From Bosea sp. 124 (GTDB lineage: Bacteria > Pseudomonadota > Alphaproteobacteria > Rhizobiales > Beijerinckiaceae), in assembly GCF_003046175.1 (NCBI RefSeq), contig NZ_PZZM01000001.1:3923001-3987000 (forward strand): a stretch of 64,000 bases of DNA, in the 5' to 3' direction. The notes beneath the pieces were generated by a model. It saw nothing but the letters and a program-made list of their open reading frames with translations. It was not told the origin of the DNA and did not search any database. The stretch's first letter is position 1; each line of letters starts with the position of its first letter. Shown piece after piece: positions 1 through 8,763 of this stretch. The position numbers were made by a program, and so were the translations under genes.

Positions 1-660
1 AATCCGGGCGGACGCGTCTGGACGCGCGAGGAGCTGCGCGGCATCGCGGCGTTCTGCACCCGCCACGACCTCATCCTCGTCTCGGACGAGATTCACCACG
101 ATCTCGTCATGCCGGGGCACAGGCACACGGTCATGCCGCTCGCGGCGCCGGAGATCCTCGACCGGCTGGTGATGATGACCGCGACGACCAAGACCTTCAA
201 CATCGCCGGCTGCCATGTCGGCAACGTCATCATTCCCGACAAGGCGCTGCGGGCGCCGTTCCAGGCCAGCATCAATGCCCGGGGTGTCTCGCCGAACGCC
301 TTCGGCATGGTCATGGCGACGGCCGCCTACAGCCCGGAAGGCGCGGCCTGGGTCGATGCCCTGGTCAGCTATCTCGACGGGAACCGCCGGCTCTTCGAGG
401 AGGGGCTCGGCACGATTCCCGGGCTGCGCCCGATGGCGCTGGAAGCGACCTATCTCGCCTGGATCGATTTCGCCGGGACAGGCATGGAACCGGCCGAATT
501 CACCGCGCGGGTCGAAAAGCAGGCACTGATCGCGGCCAATCACGGCCCGAGCTTCGGCACCGGGGGCGGCTCGTTCCTGCGTTTCAACCTCGCGACCCCG
601 CGTGCGGTCATCGCCGAATCCGTGGCGCGTCTGAAGCAGGCCTTCGGTGATCTGCAGTAG
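1..660 (+). CDS. MalY/PatB-type PLP aminotransferase, C-terminal part
   Basis: The gene is cut by the left window edge; the frame is open from base 1. The visible part contains a VSDEIHHDLV segment (the Asp that contacts the PLP pyridine nitrogen) and TTKTFNIAG, whose Lys would form the PLP Schiff base. This pattern is typical of fold-type I class I/II aminotransferases of the MalY/PatB group, many of which are cystathionine beta-lyases acting in the cytoplasm. The exact substrate cannot be told from the C-terminal part. It precedes the division cluster by about 100 bases and is probably unrelated to it. Confidence 0.85.
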   Translation, partial: NPGGRVWTREELRGIAAFCTRHDLILVSDEIHHDLVMPGHRHTVMPLAAPEILDRLVMMTATTKTFNIAGCHVGNVIIPDKALRAPFQASINARGVSPNAFGMVMATAAYSPEGAAWVDALVSYLDGNRRLFEEGLGTIPGLRPMALEATYLAWIDFAGTGMEPAEFTARVEKQALIAANHGPSFGTGGGSFLRFNLATPRAVIAESVARLKQAFGDLQ

Positions 661-686
661 CGATCGCAGCGTTCGGAATCATTCCG

Positions 687-701
687 TTAACACTTCATTG
701 A
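687..701 (+). promoter_or_regulatory. weak CtrA-like box upstream of ftsW
   Basis: TTAA-N7-TTGA lies 61 bases before the ftsW start, one mismatch from the CtrA consensus TTAA-N7-TTAA. TTGACA at 698-703 could equally be a -35 element. Weak evidence; listed because a better CtrA box lies at 5430-5448. Confidence 0.25.
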
Positions 702-761
702 CAGAGTGATTCGGAACAAGCGGCGCCCGATCTGCGCCGCTGCCTGCTCTGGAGCCCCGTC

Positions 762-1895
762 ATGGTCTCGCGCGCCGAACCCTCTCTCAGCGGCCGCTGG
801 TGGTGGTCGATCGACCGCGTCATCCTCAGCGGCCTCGTGGCGCTGATGGTGTCGGGCGTCGTCCTGCTGATGGCGGGCGGCCCACCGGTGGCGGAGCGGC
901 TCGGCCTCTCGACCTTCCATTTCGTCAACCGGCAGGCGGCCTATCTCGTCATCGCGATGACGATCTTCATCAGCGTCTCCTTCATGACGCCGCGCCAGGT
1001 CCGCCGGGCGGCCCTGCTGATCTTCACCGTCTCGCTCGCCATGGTGGTGGCGACGCTCTATCTCGGCGTCGAGGTCAAGGGCGCGAGGCGCTGGTTGACG
1101 CTCGGGCCGCTCGGCTCGGTGCAGCCCTCCGAATTCCTCAAGCCCGCCTTCGTCGTGCTCGCCGCCTGGGCCTTCGCCGAAGGCACGCGCCGGCCCGATC
1201 TTCCGGGCACGATCATGGCGTTCCTGCTGCTGCCGGCGACGATCGCGCCGCTGGTGCTGCAGCCCGATTTCGGCCAGACCATGCTGGTCACGCTGGTCTG
1301 GGCCGGCCTGTTCTTCGTCGCCGGCCTGCACTGGTTCTGGGTGCTGGGCCTGGGCGGAGCGGGTGCCTTCGGCATCCTGATCGCCTACCAGCTCGTGCCG
1401 CATGTGCGCGCCCGCATCGAGCGCTTCATGGACAAGGGCTCGGGCGACACTTTCCAGATCGACACCGCGCTGGAGAGCTTCGCGCAGGGCGGCTGGCTCG
1501 GGAAAGGCCCGGGGGAGGGCACGGTCAAGCGCATCCTGCCGGACGCGCATACCGACTTCATCTTCGCCGTCACGGCGGAGGAGTTCGGCATCGTCGTCTG
1601 CATCCTGCTGGTCATGCTGTTTGCGTTGATCGTGCTGCGTTCGCTTGTCGTCGCACAGAAGGCCGAGGACCCTTTCATCCGGCTCGCGGTCACGGGCCTG
1701 GCCCTGCTCTTCGGCATCCAGGCCGCGATCAACATGATGGTGAACCTGCACATGATGCCGGCCAAGGGCATGACGCTGCCCTTCATCTCCTATGGCGGCT
1801 CGTCCTTGATCTCGCTCGCCATCGGCACCGGCTTCCTGCTCGCCCTGACACGCAAGCGGCCGCGCGCCGTCGATTTCGGCCGATTCAGGAACTGA
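762..1895 (+). CDS. ftsW: FtsW, septal peptidoglycan glycosyltransferase (SEDS family)
   Basis: A 377-residue polytopic SEDS protein that polymerises lipid II at the division septum together with a class B PBP. About ten hydrophobic segments are visible. Family motifs include KGARRWL near residue 108, LQPSDFG-like LQPDFGQT near 167, and the C-terminal HMMPAKGMTLPFISYGGSS segment. The N-terminus has a short cytoplasmic arginine-containing stretch. It opens the murG-murC-murB run with a 4-base gap to murG, suggesting co-transcription. FtsW rather than RodA is preferred because of the division-cluster context. Confidence 0.96.
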   Translation: MVSRAEPSLSGRWWWSIDRVILSGLVALMVSGVVLLMAGGPPVAERLGLSTFHFVNRQAAYLVIAMTIFISVSFMTPRQVRRAALLIFTVSLAMVVATLYLGVEVKGARRWLTLGPLGSVQPSEFLKPAFVVLAAWAFAEGTRRPDLPGTIMAFLLLPATIAPLVLQPDFGQTMLVTLVWAGLFFVAGLHWFWVLGLGGAGAFGILIAYQLVPHVRARIERFMDKGSGDTFQIDTALESFAQGGWLGKGPGEGTVKRILPDAHTDFIFAVTAEEFGIVVCILLVMLFALIVLRSLVVAQKAEDPFIRLAVTGLALLFGIQAAINMMVNLHMMPAKGMTLPFISYGGSSLISLAIGTGFLLALTRKRPRAVDFGRFRN

Positions 1896-1899
1896 CGCC

Positions 1900-2994
1900 A
1901 TGGGAAAGGCCAAGCTCGTCATTCTCGCGGCCGGGGGCACGGGCGGCCATCTGTTTCCCGCCGAGGCGCTGAGCCATGTCCTGCGTGCGCAGGGCATCCG
2001 GGTCGTGTTGATGACGGATCCGCGCGGGGCCGAGTTCGCGGGCGACTTTCCCGCCGACGCGGTCATCCCCGTGCCCTCGGCGACGCCGTCAGGCCGGTCG
2101 CTGTCGGGGAAGGTCCGCGTGGCGCTCGACATCGCAAAGGGCGTGCTGGCGGCGCGGCGAGCGGTCAAGGAGATCAGGCCGGCGGTGCTGGTAGGCTTCG
2201 GCGGGTATCCGACGGTTCCGCCGGTGCTCGGTGCGGCGCTCGGCGGCGCCAAGACATTGATACACGAGCAGAACGCCGTCGTCGGACGGGCGAATCGATT
2301 CCTGTCCCGCTGGGTCGATGCGATCGGGACCGGCTTCTCCGAGGTCGGCGGCCTCTCGGCGTCGGCCACGGCGAAATGCCGCCATGTCGGCAATCCGGTC
2401 CGGCCGGCGGTGGTTTCCGCCGTCTCGCCCTATGGCCGGCCGGAGGAGGGGACCTTCAACCTGCTCGTGTTCGGCGGCAGCCAGGGCGCGCGCGTCATGG
2501 CGGACATCGTGCCGCCGGCGATCCAGCTCCTGGCGCCGGAGGAACGGGCCCGGCTCTTCATCACGCAGCAGGCACGGAGCGAGGATTTCGACCGGGTCAG
2601 CGGAATTTTCGCGCAGCTCGGCGTCAACTCCGAGATCGCGCCGTTCTTCAAGGACCTGCCGGCGCGGATGGCGCAGGCGCATCTCGTCATCGGCCGCTCC
2701 GGTGCCTCGACCGTCGCGGAGCTGACGGTGATCGGCCGGCCCTCGATCCTGGTGCCGCTGCCGGGCGCGCTCGACCAGGACCAGGCCGCCAACGCGGCCT
2801 TCCTGGATGACGCCGGCAGCGCGATCCGCATCCTCCAGCCGGAGTTTACGCCGCGCCGGCTCGCAACCGAACTCTCAGCGCTGCTCAAACAGCCTGCGCA
2901 CTTGACGGTCATGGCCGAGAAAGCCAAGAGCGCCGGAATTCCGGACGCCGCCGACCGACTCGCCCGCCTCGTCATCGACGTGGCCGGCTTCTAA
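1900..2994 (+). CDS. murG: MurG, UDP-GlcNAc:lipid I N-acetylglucosaminyltransferase
   Basis: A 364-residue GT-B fold enzyme that adds GlcNAc to lipid I on the inner membrane face to make lipid II. The N-terminal GGTGGHLFPAEAL loop (residues 12-24), IHEQNAVVGRAN (lipid-side domain), GGSQGAR near 191 and RSGASTVAEL with PLPGALDQDQAANA (UDP-GlcNAc site) are all present. Length fits the family (about 355-380). It starts 4 bases after ftsW and ends 24 bases before murC, within one transcription unit. Confidence 0.97.
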   Translation: MGKAKLVILAAGGTGGHLFPAEALSHVLRAQGIRVVLMTDPRGAEFAGDFPADAVIPVPSATPSGRSLSGKVRVALDIAKGVLAARRAVKEIRPAVLVGFGGYPTVPPVLGAALGGAKTLIHEQNAVVGRANRFLSRWVDAIGTGFSEVGGLSASATAKCRHVGNPVRPAVVSAVSPYGRPEEGTFNLLVFGGSQGARVMADIVPPAIQLLAPEERARLFITQQARSEDFDRVSGIFAQLGVNSEIAPFFKDLPARMAQAHLVIGRSGASTVAELTVIGRPSILVPLPGALDQDQAANAAFLDDAGSAIRILQPEFTPRRLATELSALLKQPAHLTVMAEKAKSAGIPDAADRLARLVIDVAGF

Positions 2995-3018
2995 GACACA
3001 TCTGAGGATACCCGAATC

Positions 3019-4422
3019 ATGAAGCTGCCGCCGAAGCTCGGCTCCATCCATTTCGTCGGTATCGGCGGCATCGGCATGTCCGGCATCGCCGAGGTGCTGC
3101 ACAATCTCGGCTACGAGGTGCAGGGCTCCGACGCCTCCGACGGCGCCAACGTCAAGCGCCTTGCCGAGAAGGGCATCAGGACTTTCGTCGGTCACAAGGC
3201 GGAGAATCTCGGCGAGGCCGAGGTCGTCGTCGTCTCGACCGCGATCAAGCGTGACAATCCCGAGCTTGTCGCCGCGCGCGAGAAGCGCCTGCCGGTGGTG
3301 CGCCGGGCCGAGATGCTGGCCGAGCTGATGCGGCTGAAGAGCTGTGTCGCCATCGCCGGCACCCATGGCAAGACCACGACGACCTCGCTGGTCGCGACGC
3401 TGCTCGAAAAGGGCGGGCTCGACCCGACCGTGATCAATGGCGGCATCATCAACGCCTACGGCACCAACGCCCGGATGGGCGAGAGCGACTGGATGGTGGT
3501 CGAGGCCGACGAGTCGGACGGTACCTTCCTGAAGCTGCCGGCGGATGTGGCGATCGTCACCAATATCGACCCCGAGCATCTCGACCATTTCGGCACCTTC
3601 GATGCGATCAAGGCGGCGTTCCGGAGCTTCGTCGAGAACCTGCCCTTCTACGGTTTCGCCGTGATGTGTATCGACCATCCGACGGTGCAGGGCCTCGTCG
3701 GGCAGATCGAGGACCGCCGCGTCGTCACCTATGGCGAGAACCCGCAGGCCGATTTCCGGCTGATCGACATCGACCTGTCGGGCGGACAAGCGAAGTTCAC
3801 GCTGCTGATCCGCGATCGCAAGCGCGGCCGCGACGAGGTGGTGCGCGATCTCGTCATGCCGATGCCGGGTCATCACAACGCGCTCAATGCGACGGCTGCT
3901 ATCGCCGTTGCCTATGACCTCGGCATTCCCGTGGAGAGCATCCGCGCGGCGCTGGCCGGGTTCGGCGGCGTGAAGCGGCGCTTCACCAAGACAGGCGAGT
4001 GGAACGGCGCGCTGATCTTCGACGATTACGGCCATCACCCGGTCGAGATCGCGGCGGTCCTGAAGGCGGCGCGCGCCTCGACCAAGGGCAAGGTCGTCGC
4101 GATTGTTCAGCCGCACCGCTACACGCGGCTCGCCAGCCTGTTCGACGATTTCGCCGCCTGCTTCAACGATGCCGACACGGTGATCGTCGCCGACACCTAT
4201 GCGGCGGGCGAGGCACCGATCGCCGGCGCCGATCGCGATTCGCTGGTCTCGGGCATCAAGGCGCGCGGGCACCGGCATGCGCTGCCGCTGGAAAGCCCGG
4301 ACAAGCTGGCCGGCATGGTGGCCGAGGTCGCCGGGCCCGGCGACTATGTCGTGCTGCTGGGGGCAGGCAACATCACGCAATGGGCCTATGCGCTGCCGGG
4401 AGAACTGGCGGCGCTTTCTTGA
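3019..4422 (+). CDS. murC: MurC, UDP-N-acetylmuramate--L-alanine ligase
   Basis: A 467-residue cytoplasmic Mur ligase that adds the first L-Ala to UDP-MurNAc using ATP. The N-terminal Rossmann-like [15 protein letters not shown] (11-25), the ATP P-loop GTHGKTT (114-120), EADESDGTF, and the C-terminal [10 protein letters not shown] segment are characteristic. Length matches the family. It follows murG by 24 bases and precedes murB by 39 bases. Confidence 0.97.
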   Translation: MKLPPKLGSIHFVGIGGIGMSGIAEVLHNLGYEVQGSDASDGANVKRLAEKGIRTFVGHKAENLGEAEVVVVSTAIKRDNPELVAAREKRLPVVRRAEMLAELMRLKSCVAIAGTHGKTTTTSLVATLLEKGGLDPTVINGGIINAYGTNARMGESDWMVVEADESDGTFLKLPADVAIVTNIDPEHLDHFGTFDAIKAAFRSFVENLPFYGFAVMCIDHPTVQGLVGQIEDRRVVTYGENPQADFRLIDIDLSGGQAKFTLLIRDRKRGRDEVVRDLVMPMPGHHNALNATAAIAVAYDLGIPVESIRAALAGFGGVKRRFTKTGEWNGALIFDDYGHHPVEIAAVLKAARASTKGKVVAIVQPHRYTRLASLFDDFAACFNDADTVIVADTYAAGEAPIAGADRDSLVSGIKARGHRHALPLESPDKLAGMVAEVAGPGDYVVLLGAGNITQWAYALPGELAALS

Positions 4423-4461
4423 TCCTTCTCCCCTCGGGGGAGACACGCTAAAGCGACTGTC

Positions 4462-5388
4462 ATGACCTTCCCCGACATCACCGTCGACATCCGCGCCGCT
4501 GCGCCCGAACTGCGCGGGCGCCTGCTTGCCAACGTCGAGATGGCGCCGCTGACCTGGTTTCGGGTCGGCGGGCCGGCGCAGGCGCTGTTCACGCCGGCCG
4601 ACGAGGCCGATCTCGCCTATCTGCTGGCGAAGCTGCCGGAGGGGATCGCGATCACCGTGGTCGGGCTCTGCTCGAACCTGATCGTGCGTGACGGCGGCAT
4701 TCCCGGCCTCGTGATCCGGCTCGGCGGCAAGGCCTTCGGCGAGATCGCGATCGAGGAGGGTGATCGCCTGCGCGCCGGGACGGCGGTGCCGGACGTCAAG
4801 GTGGCGCGTGCGGCGGCAGACGCCTCGCTCGACGGGCTCGCCTTCTATCGCGGCATTCCTGGTTGCATCGGCGGCGCGCTCAGGATGAATGCCGGCGCGC
4901 ATGGCGGTGAGACCACCGACATCCTGATCGAGGCACGCGGCGTGACGCGGGCCGGCGAGATCGTGACGCTGAGCCATGCCGAGATGGGCTTCACCTATCG
5001 CAGCAGCGCTGCCGCGACGCAGGAGATCATCTTCACCTCGGCGCTGTTCCAGGGCCGGCCGGGCGACAAGGTCGAGATCCTGGCCGAGATGGACCGTGTG
5101 ACGGCGGCGCGCGAGGCGGCGCAGCCGATCAAGGAACGCACCGGCGGCTCGACCTTCAAAAACCCGCCCGGGGCCAAGGCCTGGCAACTGATCGATGCGG
5201 CCGGCTGCCGGGGCCTGCGCGTCGGCGGCGCGCAGGTCTCGGAGATGCACTGCAACTTCCTGATCAACACGGGCGGTGCCACGGCGGCCGATGTCGAGGG
5301 GCTGGGCGAGGAGGTCCGGCGGCGCGTGAAGGCGCAGTCCGGCTTCGACCTGCACTGGGAGATCAAGCGGATCGGTGTGCCGGACTGA
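4462..5388 (+). CDS. murB: MurB, UDP-N-acetylenolpyruvoylglucosamine reductase
   Basis: A 308-residue FAD enzyme that reduces UDP-GlcNAc-enolpyruvate to UDP-MurNAc with [14 protein letters not shown] (31-39), [19 protein letters not shown], the YRSS tyrosine/serine region, [10 protein letters not shown] with its catalytic Ser, and a C-terminal Glu region are visible. The FAD-binding loop usually written GxGSN reads GLCSN at residues 68-72, so the second glycine is Cys. It sits between murC and ddl. Confidence 0.96.
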   Translation: MTFPDITVDIRAAAPELRGRLLANVEMAPLTWFRVGGPAQALFTPADEADLAYLLAKLPEGIAITVVGLCSNLIVRDGGIPGLVIRLGGKAFGEIAIEEGDRLRAGTAVPDVKVARAAADASLDGLAFYRGIPGCIGGALRMNAGAHGGETTDILIEARGVTRAGEIVTLSHAEMGFTYRSSAAATQEIIFTSALFQGRPGDKVEILAEMDRVTAAREAAQPIKERTGGSTFKNPPGAKAWQLIDAAGCRGLRVGGAQVSEMHCNFLINTGGATAADVEGLGEEVRRRVKAQSGFDLHWEIKRIGVPD

Positions 5389-5429
5389 GGGCATCGCATC
5401 GGCAGCGCGCTCCCCGGCAATCCGGCGAG

Positions 5430-5448
5430 GGTTAACGGCCCGTTAACC
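5430..5448 (+). promoter_or_regulatory. CtrA-type box in perfect 19-bp palindrome upstream of ddl
   Basis: GGTTAACGG-C-CCGTTAACC is a perfect dyad containing TTAA-N7-TTAA (5432-5446), exactly the spacing of the CtrA binding consensus. It lies 45 bases upstream of ddl, at the head of ddl-ftsQ-ftsA-ftsZ. TTAA is rare in this GC-rich sequence. In Caulobacter CtrA controls ftsQA and ftsZ; applying that here is inference. Confidence 0.6.
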
Positions 5449-5492
5449 ATACTGGACCGAGGGTCGGCCGGTCACATCGACCGGGGACCGGA

Positions 5493-6407
5493 ATGACCAA
5501 ACACGTCGCAGTGCTGATGGGCGGATGGTCCGTCGAGCGGGAGGTCAGCCTCAGCAGCGGCACGGCCTGCGCGGCTGCGCTGGAAAGCGTCGGCTACCGG
5601 GTCACGCGCGTCGACGTCGGACGCGACGTCGCCGAGGTCCTGTCGAAGTTGAAGCCGGACGTCTCCTTCAACGGGCTGCATGGCCGCTTCGGCGAGGACG
5701 GCACGATCCAGGGCGTGCTCGAAATCCTCGGCATCCCCTACACCCATTCGGGCGTGCTCGCCTCCGCACTCGCGATCCGCAAGGACAAGGCCAAGACGGT
5801 CGCCGCCGCTGCCGGCATTCCGGTCGCCCATGGTGTTCTGGTCTCGCGCTTCGAGGCCGCGAAGAGGCATGCGCTGCCGCCGCCCTATGTGCTCAAGCCG
5901 GTCAATGAGGGCTCGTCGGTCGGCGTCGTCATCGTGAAGCAGGGGCGCGAGCACCCGCCCCAGGAAATCGCCCGTCCGGACTGGCCCTGCGGCGAGACCA
6001 TGCTGGCCGAAAGCTTCATTTCCGGGCGTGAGCTGACCTGCGCGGTGATGGCCGGGAAGTCGCTCGGCGTGACGGAGATCCGGGCCGCCACGGGGGAGTT
6101 CTACGACTACGATGCGAAATACACGAAAGGTGGTTCGATCCACATCTGCCCGGCTCAAATTTTACCAAAAATTTACCAGCAGATCGAAGAGTGTGCGTTA
6201 ACGGCGCATCAAGCAATCGGATGCCGGGGCGTCAGCAGGTCTGACTTTCGCTATGACGACGAGACCGACACTCTCGTCTGGCTGGAAGTCAACACGCAGC
6301 CCGGTATGACCGAGACCAGCCTGGTGCCCGAATTGGCTGCCCACGCGGGCCTTAACTTCGGTGAGCTCGTCACATGGATGGTGGAGGACGCCTCCCTCGA
6401 TCGGTGA
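5493..6407 (+). CDS. ddl: Ddl, D-alanine--D-alanine ligase
   Basis: A 304-residue ATP-grasp enzyme that makes D-Ala-D-Ala for the peptidoglycan stem. Motifs: VLMGGWSVEREVSLSSG at the N-terminus (catalytic Glu/Ser), LHGRFGEDGTIQG, YVLKPVNEGSSVGV (ATP-grasp Lys and glycine/serine loop), and the C-terminal EVNTQPGMTETSLVPE metal and phosphate-binding segment. It overlaps the 5' end of ftsQ. Bases 6155-6205 inside the gene are unusually AT-rich and use two TTA leucine codons, which probably reflects a regulatory element embedded in the coding sequence. Confidence 0.96.
   Translation: MTKHVAVLMGGWSVEREVSLSSGTACAAALESVGYRVTRVDVGRDVAEVLSKLKPDVSFNGLHGRFGEDGTIQGVLEILGIPYTHSGVLASALAIRKDKAKTVAAAAGIPVAHGVLVSRFEAAKRHALPPPYVLKPVNEGSSVGVVIVKQGREHPPQEIARPDWPCGETMLAESFISGRELTCAVMAGKSLGVTEIRAATGEFYDYDAKYTKGGSIHICPAQILPKIYQQIEECALTAHQAIGCRGVSRSDFRYDDETDTLVWLEVNTQPGMTETSLVPELAAHAGLNFGELVTWMVEDASLDR
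6161..6201 (+). promoter_or_regulatory. AT-rich CtrA-like region inside ddl, before ftsQ
   Basis: TTTA-N7-TTTA at 6161-6175 (one mismatch per half to TTAA-N7-TTAA) plus a separate TTAA at 6198-6201 lie 170-210 bases upstream of the ftsQ start. The stretch is far more AT-rich than its surroundings and forces rare TTA codons in ddl. A promoter or operator for ftsQAZ is a reasonable inference, not shown. Confidence 0.4.
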
Positions 6408-7339
6408 AGACGGTGAAGGCAGTGGCTGCCTCGCGTCTGCCGGTCCCGGCTCCCGGGCCGCAACTGCTCGTTGGCGAGCGGACCGGACGCTGGCTGCGCC
6501 GCTCGCGCCGCAGTGCGGTCGCGGTGCCGCTGGCAAAGCGCCTGCCGCAGCGTCTCGGCACCTGGCTGGCCCTGGGCTTCCTCGGCCTCAGCCTCGGCGC
6601 CGGCAGCGTACTGGGTGGGCATGTCGAGACACTGCGCGAGAATTACGGCGAGCCGCATCACATGCTGGCCCGCCTCGTCGGCTTCGGGATCGATCGCGTG
6701 ACCATTTCGGGCATCGCGGAACTCTCCGAGGTCGAGGTGCTGGTCGCGGCCGGAATCGATTCGAAGACCTCGCTGGCCTTCTTCGATGCAGACCAGGCCC
6801 GCAAGCGCCTCGAGACCGCTCCGCTGATTCGCGAAGCGACGGTGCGCAAGCTTTATCCGGGCGAGGTCGCCATCACGCTCGTCGAGCGCGAGCCTTTCGC
6901 GCTCTGGCAGGTCAAGGGCGAACTTTTCGTCATCGCAGCGGACGGGACGGTGATCGACAAGATGGATGACGGACGCTTCGCCCATCTGCCGCTCGTCGTC
7001 GGTGCGGACGCCAACAACCGGGCGCGCGAGTATATCGCTTTGCGCGGCGAGGCCGGCGCCATGGCGCCCCATATCCGGGCGGCGACGCTGGTGTCGGGCC
7101 GGCGCTGGAACCTCAAGCTCGACAACGGCATGGATGTGCGCCTTCCCGAGATCGCGCCCGTCGCGGCCGTGAAGCGGCTTGCCTCGCTCCAGGCGGATTA
7201 CCGGATCCTCGACAAGGACCTGCTGGCGATCGACCTGCGCCAGCCGGACCGTGTCGTCATGCGGCTGACGGAGGAGGGCGCCGCCGCCCGCGCCGACCAG
7301 CTCAAGAGCAAGACCAAGAAGAAGGGGGGCGAGGCGTGA
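6374..7339 (+). CDS. ftsQ: FtsQ, cell division protein (POTRA domain)
   Basis: A 321-residue bitopic inner-membrane divisome protein. It has a cytoplasmic basic N-terminus, one membrane helix near residues 56-75 (LGTWLALGFLGLSLGAGSVL), a POTRA domain (IDRVTISGIAELSEVEVLVAAGI) and the FtsQ domain (RKLYPGEVAITLVEREPFALWQ). The Lys-rich C-terminus ends KSKTKKKGGEA. The ATG at 6374 overlaps ddl by 34 bases; a GTG at 6404 forming a GTGA stop/start overlap with ddl is an equally good start, preceded by GGAGGA. It overlaps ftsA by 4 bases. Confidence 0.94.
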   Translation: MDGGGRLPRSVKTVKAVAASRLPVPAPGPQLLVGERTGRWLRRSRRSAVAVPLAKRLPQRLGTWLALGFLGLSLGAGSVLGGHVETLRENYGEPHHMLARLVGFGIDRVTISGIAELSEVEVLVAAGIDSKTSLAFFDADQARKRLETAPLIREATVRKLYPGEVAITLVEREPFALWQVKGELFVIAADGTVIDKMDDGRFAHLPLVVGADANNRAREYIALRGEAGAMAPHIRAATLVSGRRWNLKLDNGMDVRLPEIAPVAAVKRLASLQADYRILDKDLLAIDLRQPDRVVMRLTEEGAAARADQLKSKTKKKGGEA

Positions 7340-8664
7340 ACCACGTCACCTCCCAGGGCCTGACGCCGCGGATGCGGCCGCTCTCGTCGCGCAAGAGCGC
7401 GACGCTGTCGATTCTCGACATCGGCACGAGCAAGGTCGTCTGCCTGATCGCCGAGCTGAACCCGGCCGAGGCGAACGAGCGGCTGCGCGGTCGCACCCAT
7501 GTCGCGCGCATCATCGGCATCGGCCATCAGCGCTCGCTCGGCCTGAAGGGCGGCGCGATCATCGATCTTGAAAGCGCCGAGCGCGCGATCCGGGCGGCCG
7601 TCGATGCCGCCGAGCGGATGGCCAAGGTCGAGGTGCAGTCGGTCATCGTCAACCTGACCGGCGGACGCATCGCCTCGCAGCATTATGCGGCCGGCGTCGA
7701 TCTCCGCGCCGGCTCGGTTGGTGACAGCGACGTCAAGCGCGTGCTGGCCCATGCCGCGACCCATGCGATCCGCCCCGGCAAGGCCGTGCTTCATGCCTTG
7801 CCGACGGGCTATGCGCTCGACGGTGTGCCGGGCGTGCTCGATCCGCGTGGGCTGATCGGCTCCAAGCTCTCGGTGGACATGCATGTCGTCGCCAGCGAGG
7901 CCTCGGCCGCGCGCAACGTCATGCTGGCGGTCGAGCGCTGCCATCTCGAGGTCGAGGCGGTGGTGGCGACGCCCTACGCGTCCGGCCTCTCCGTGCTGGT
8001 CGACGACGAGGCCGAGATGGGCGTCGTGGTCGTCGATATGGGCGGCGGCACCACCTCGCTCGGTGTATTCTCCGGCGGCCATCTGATGCATGCCGACGCG
8101 ATCGCGGTCGGCGGCAACCACATCACCATGGACGTGGCGCGCGGTCTCTCGACGCGGGTCTCGGCGGCCGAGCGGCTGAAGACGCTGCACGGCTCCTGCA
8201 TTTCGAGCGCCTCCGACGAGCGCGACATGATCTCAGTGCCGCAGGTCGACGACGACGAGCGCGACACGCCGAACCATCTCGCCAAGTCGCATCTGGTGCG
8301 GATCATCAAGCCGCGCGTCGAGGAGATCCTCGAACTGGTGCGCGACCGGCTGACCCAGGCCGGTTTCTCTGCCCAGGCCGGGCGCCGGGTCGTGCTGACG
8401 GGCGGTGCCTGCCAACTCACCGGCCTGCCCGAGGTGGCGCGGCGCATCCTCGGCGGCCAGGTCCGCACCGGGCGGCCGCTCGGCATCAAGGGCCTGCCCG
8501 AGGCGGGCAAGGGCCCGGCCTTCGCGGCATCGGTCGGCCTGCTGGTCTATCCGCAGGTGGCGCATGTCGAGCATTTCGAGCCCCGTGCAGGGGCTGCGTA
8601 TTTCGCCACGGGTACCGACGGGTATTTCTCCCGCGTCGGCCGGTGGCTGAAGGAAAGTTTCTAG
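7336..8664 (+). CDS. ftsA: FtsA, actin-like membrane tether of FtsZ
   Basis: A 442-residue actin/HSP70-fold protein that links FtsZ filaments to the membrane. Phosphate loop SILDIGTSKVVCLIAEL (near residue 29), the SHS2 1C subdomain, VVVDMGGGTTSLGVF (phosphate 2), VLTGGACQLTGLPE (adenosine motif), and a C-terminal amphipathic helix (FSRVGRWLKESF) for membrane binding are visible. The GTG start at 7336 overlaps the ftsQ stop as GTGA and has a GGGGGGCGAG Shine-Dalgarno just upstream. Confidence 0.97.
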   Translation: MNHVTSQGLTPRMRPLSSRKSATLSILDIGTSKVVCLIAELNPAEANERLRGRTHVARIIGIGHQRSLGLKGGAIIDLESAERAIRAAVDAAERMAKVEVQSVIVNLTGGRIASQHYAAGVDLRAGSVGDSDVKRVLAHAATHAIRPGKAVLHALPTGYALDGVPGVLDPRGLIGSKLSVDMHVVASEASAARNVMLAVERCHLEVEAVVATPYASGLSVLVDDEAEMGVVVVDMGGGTTSLGVFSGGHLMHADAIAVGGNHITMDVARGLSTRVSAAERLKTLHGSCISSASDERDMISVPQVDDDERDTPNHLAKSHLVRIIKPRVEEILELVRDRLTQAGFSAQAGRRVVLTGGACQLTGLPEVARRILGGQVRTGRPLGIKGLPEAGKGPAFAASVGLLVYPQVAHVEHFEPRAGAAYFATGTDGYFSRVGRWLKESF

Positions 8665-8763
8665 TGAGTACCGGCCCGTCGCTTCGCGGTGGGCCTCGGC
8701 GTCGAATGTAGCAATCGGGACGGCTCCCGCCAGGCGCCGGACAAAGGATCAAAAGAGGCAACC

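Noticed and set aside
687..2393. Minus-strand open frame of 568 codons opposite ftsW-murG
   Set aside because: Antisense shadow; composition and lack of domains argue against coding.
2875..5394. Minus-strand open frame of 839 codons opposite murC-murB
   Set aside because: Antisense to clear mur genes, Arg/Asp/His-rich without motifs; typical GC-driven shadow.
8689..8763. 25-residue N-terminal extension of FtsZ
   Set aside because: No Shine-Dalgarno and not part of the family; the start at 8764 has AGAGG upstream.
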